Notes under the pieces: model-generated
Database searches by the model: none
What the model saw: only the letters and a program-made list of their open reading frames with translations
What the model was told of the DNA's origin: nothing
Position numbers and translations under genes: made by a program
In this document: positions 21,641-23,070 of the stretch, piece by piece
How positions within the stretch are numbered: position 1 is the first letter of the stretch
How the letters are laid out: every line of letters starts with the position of its first letter
IMG/VR virus record: IMGVR_UViG_3300044701_000137
Coordinates: 1-23,070 of that record
Length of the DNA: 23,070 nt
Strand: one strand, 5' to 3'
Source: a virus

Positions 21641-21646
21641 ATTATA
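21641..21646 (-). promoter_or_regulatory. Perfect -10 box (TATAAT) before the 92-residue gene
   Basis: On the minus strand TATAAT ends ten bases before the ATG at 21631, behind a small CTGCC/GGCAG hairpin. A matching -35 box is not evident. If used, the mRNA would begin within a few bases of the ATG and have almost no leader. Confidence 0.35.
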
Positions 21647-21685
21647 AGATAGCCAAGTACGCAAACTGCCAGGAACGGCAGACCC

Positions 21686-22198
21686 TCAAGCAGCCAGTTC
21701 TGACTTGCGCTTGTCTTTAGCAACGGTGATAGCAGCAATTGCCGCTGCGTCAGATTGTGCTGCGCTAAACGCTTCTTTGAAATTTGCTTTGAGTTGTTCA
21801 ACATTTTCCGATTCCTCTATTTTCTTTACAAACGTGTTGATTTGGACTTTCTTGGGTGCTTGCTGATGAATGGCGTTCTGTACTTCGTTGGCAGACGCAA
21901 ACTCAGTACCGCCAATCCCTAGTGCCGCCAGCGATCTACCGTGGGCTGAAGTTTCTGCATTCTCAAGGGCAGACGTGCCGTTGATTTGGCTGGACTTGCG
22001 GTACTCCTCTGCGTGTCCTGTAGCCAGGATGCGGCCAGTCTCGTCAGCAATGATTGACTTCATAACAACGCAGTCCTCATCACGGAACAGAACCTCTGAG
22101 GTCAGCGACCAGTCTGGGTGCGCCTCGCGGAACTTCTGCACCCGCAAGGCTACGGTCTGGTACTCCTTGCCCCTGATATTGACTACACCTGTGTTCAT
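21686..22198 (-). CDS. Rad52-like single-strand annealing / ssDNA-binding phage protein, 170 aa
   Basis: The first 115 residues read NIRGKEYQTVALRVQKFREA, HPDWSLTSEVLFRDEDCVVM, ILATGHAEEYRKSSQINGTS, then ALENAETSAHGRSLAALGIG and GTEFASANEVQNAIHQQ. The block S-A-L-E-N-x-E-T-S-A-x-G-R (75-88) with ATGHAEE is typical of a large phage family related to Rad52-type annealing proteins (Sak/Sak3-like), which pair single strands during phage recombination. The C-terminal 50 residues are a charged helical tail, probably for a partner. GAGGAG lies before the ATG, which overlaps the upstream stop by three bases. A recombination role is likely, but the exact subfamily needs a profile search. Confidence 0.75.
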   Translation of the reverse strand: MNTGVVNIRGKEYQTVALRVQKFREAHPDWSLTSEVLFRDEDCVVMKSIIADETGRILATGHAEEYRKSSQINGTSALENAETSAHGRSLAALGIGGTEFASANEVQNAIHQQAPKKVQINTFVKKIEESENVEQLKANFKEAFSAAQSDAAAIAAITVAKDKRKSELAA

Positions 22199-22467
22199 TT
22201 CACTCTCCTCGTTAAAGTTTCGTACTCATCTAAAGCCTCTAATAAATATTTTATAGCAATTCTTACAAACTGATGGTCATTCTTAGAGTCCCTAATAGTA
22301 TGAGCACAAGCAATCATTTTTGCGTGGTTTTCTGACATCTCATCTTTGATTGACATTGCTTCTTTGAATTGAAACTCCCTGTTTTTCTTTATTGTTTCTG
22401 ACTGGTATTCAAGTTCTTCTTCCTCCTGCTGCTCCAACTGCTGCTGGTGGTATTCGGCGGCGGTCAT
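22195..22467 (-). CDS. Gln/Glu-rich helical hypothetical protein, 90 aa
   Basis: The first 30 residues are Gln/Glu-rich (YHQQQLEQQEEEELEYQSET), predicting a coiled coil, followed by further helices (REFQFKEAMSIKDEMSENHA; RIAIKYLLEALDEYETLTRR). The ATG overlaps the previous stop (ATGA) and its own stop overlaps the annealing-protein start. No motif is recognised. It may be a partner of the recombination protein because of the coupling, but this is a guess. Confidence 0.75.
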   Translation of the reverse strand: MTAAEYHQQQLEQQEEEELEYQSETIKKNREFQFKEAMSIKDEMSENHAKMIACAHTIRDSKNDHQFVRIAIKYLLEALDEYETLTRRVK

Positions 22468-22685
22468 GCGTAGTCCCCTAATTGAGAACGAATCTCATTC
22501 AGTCTGTCGTAGAGTTTGGTCATCTCGTCTTCTACGGTTTGCCAGTCCTGCTCTGGGACTACTGCCTTCTCTAAGCAATCTAGGCGCTCTTGTGCCTTGT
22601 CTTGCTCGTCGTACAACTTCTGCACCCAGGACGGATACTTCTTGTCTTCTGGGATGTAGTACTCATCTGGATTTGGTCTAAACAT
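22464..22685 (-). CDS. Hypothetical coiled-coil protein, 73 aa
   Basis: The start at 22685 is fixed by GAGGAGG seven bases upstream; the longer frame from 22748 has no site. The protein reads MFRPNPDEYYIPEDKKYPSW, then a helix LYDEQDKAQERLDCLEKAV and EMTKLYDRLNEIRSQLG. It is acidic, with two helices that could form a coiled coil. Function unknown. Confidence 0.78.
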   Translation of the reverse strand: MFRPNPDEYYIPEDKKYPSWVQKLYDEQDKAQERLDCLEKAVVPEQDWQTVEDEMTKLYDRLNEIRSQLGDYA

Positions 22686-22722
22686 TTTGCCCTCCTCAGA
22701 GCAGGGGCCGAAGCCCCGTTGG

Positions 22723-22908
22723 TTAGTTTTTGCAAGTTGGTTCAACATTTACAAAAAATCTTGCCCGATGATATGCGCTGCCTTGTTGTGTGCCTGGGCA
22801 TCCACAGCAAATCCATAAATGATTTTTTTCGTCTTTATATGCTTTGTGTAATTTTGCGCCGTTTCCAATCTTTACAGACCCATCAATTTTTACATTTGTG
22901 TTTTGCAT
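22723..22908 (-). CDS. Small Cys-containing hypothetical protein, 61 aa
   Basis: The ATG at 22908 has AAGGAG six bases upstream and is chosen over one 33 bases earlier. The protein has a basic beta-like start (NVKIDGSVKIGNGAKLHKAY) and then HLWICCGCPGTQQGSAYHRA, with C34, C35, C37 and C59, a possible metal site. It is the first gene of the leftward cluster, directly behind the divergent control region, so it is probably expressed early. Function unknown. Confidence 0.75.
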   Translation of the reverse strand: MQNTNVKIDGSVKIGNGAKLHKAYKDEKNHLWICCGCPGTQQGSAYHRARFFVNVEPTCKN

Positions 22909-22950
22909 TTTTTTCTCCTTCAAACCTGGCGTTATTGCCATGAACAGAAT

Positions 22951-22988
22951 CTTACATTTATTTTGTAAGGTTGTGTGGGTTTTGTAAG
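22951..22988. repeat. Operator-like repeats: CTTACA / TGTAAG palindrome plus direct TTTTGTAAG repeat
   Basis: CTTACA (22951-22956) and TGTAAG (22964-22969) form a perfect six-base inverted repeat with a seven-base centre. TTTTGTAAG is repeated directly at 22961-22969 and 22980-22988, 19 bases apart, about two helix turns. The position between divergent genes suggests binding of a phage regulator. Confidence 0.5.
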
Positions 22989-22992
22989 AAAT

Positions 22993-23022
22993 TTGACTAG
23001 GGATAACCCTATACTGTATAAA
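22993..23022 (+). promoter_or_regulatory. Sigma70-like plus-strand promoter with embedded palindrome
   Basis: TTGACT (22993-22998) and TATAAA (23017-23022) are 18 bases apart, with TG directly before the -10. The spacer holds TAGGG-ATAA-CCCTA, a perfect five-base inverted repeat. The expected start is at about 23029-23030, on the ATG of the next gene. Confidence 0.72.
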
Positions 23023-23029
23023 CTACTGT

Positions 23030-23070
23030 ATGAGTCCTACCCAGAGATCCCTAGCCTACCTGCGCGAGCA
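23030..23070 (+). CDS. Start of a plus-strand phage gene (partial), possibly leaderless
   Basis: The ATG at 23030 opens MSPTQRSLAYLRE before the window ends. This start resembles a family of phage and bacterial proteins beginning MSPTQRxLxxLRxxGY, usually described as hypothetical or nuclease-like (a restriction-endonuclease-type fold). With 13 codons the assignment is weak. No ribosome site precedes the ATG. The promoter at 22993-23022 would start the mRNA at or next to the ATG. It should lead the rightward gene set outside the window. Confidence 0.6.
   Translation, partial: MSPTQRSLAYLRE

Noticed and set aside
1-23070. Search for tRNA, CRISPR array, insertion sequence, integrase, toxin-antitoxin or lysis genes
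   Set aside because: I saw no cloverleaf, regular DNA spacer repeats, transposase or recombinase motifs, and no recognisable holin or endolysin in the frames read.

Overview
The window is part of a tailed bacteriophage genome (Caudoviricetes) with a short-tailed, podovirus-like gene set. Almost everything is on the minus strand and is transcribed from right to left. The gene order is typical of phages with a P22-type portal and an SU10-type capsid. The host cannot be read from the sequence. Strong Shine-Dalgarno sites, sigma70-like promoters and a set of DNA-ejection-type proteins suggest a Gram-negative bacterium, possibly aquatic, but that is inference. No integrase, lysis gene, polymerase, tRNA, CRISPR array or insertion sequence is visible, so the window is one section of a larger phage genome. 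It starts inside a virion-protein gene and ends inside a plus-strand gene.

Right control region (22909-23070): a divergent intergenic region has a sigma70-like plus-strand promoter whose predicted start falls on the ATG of a truncated plus-strand gene. It also carries several short direct and inverted repeats that look like operator sites. From here leftwards runs a minus-strand early or middle cluster (about 22908 to 18639). In order it holds small hypothetical proteins, a Rad52-like single-strand annealing candidate (21686-22198), and a very compact knot of overlapping small genes (20384-21334) that includes two HTH-like proteins, a CxxC zinc-ribbon-like protein and a small membrane protein. 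After these come a cysteine-cluster protein with an acidic tail, a DUF3008-like peptide, a SAM-dependent methyltransferase, a basic hypothetical protein and a 430-residue protein of unknown function.

Switch point (17063-17363): a single plus-strand gene of 66 codons, with a TGnTATAAT promoter and a GAGGAGG ribosome site, lies divergent to the terminase operon and converges on the end of the 430-residue gene.

Packaging and head module (17062 to about 8322): small terminase, large terminase, portal, a DUF4214 protein, a small helical protein, scaffold, SU10-type major capsid protein, a strong hairpin terminator directly behind the capsid gene, a conserved small protein, a glycosyltransferase inserted among the structural genes, and a head-tail adaptor.

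Tail and ejection module (8319 to 1): a Gp80-like tail protein, a protein made of ten 20-residue repeats and a Trp-decamer tail, a P22 gp10-like nozzle protein sharing a 24-residue module with its neighbour, a jelly-roll-like fibre protein, a GNAT-like protein resembling T7 gp13, and four probable internal or ejection proteins, the last cut by the window edge. Most structural genes overlap by 1-13 bases (ATGA or TAATG junctions), which indicates translational coupling in one long operon. Five coding sequences named here are shorter than 60 codons or start outside the usual ATG, and a standard length filter would miss several of them.
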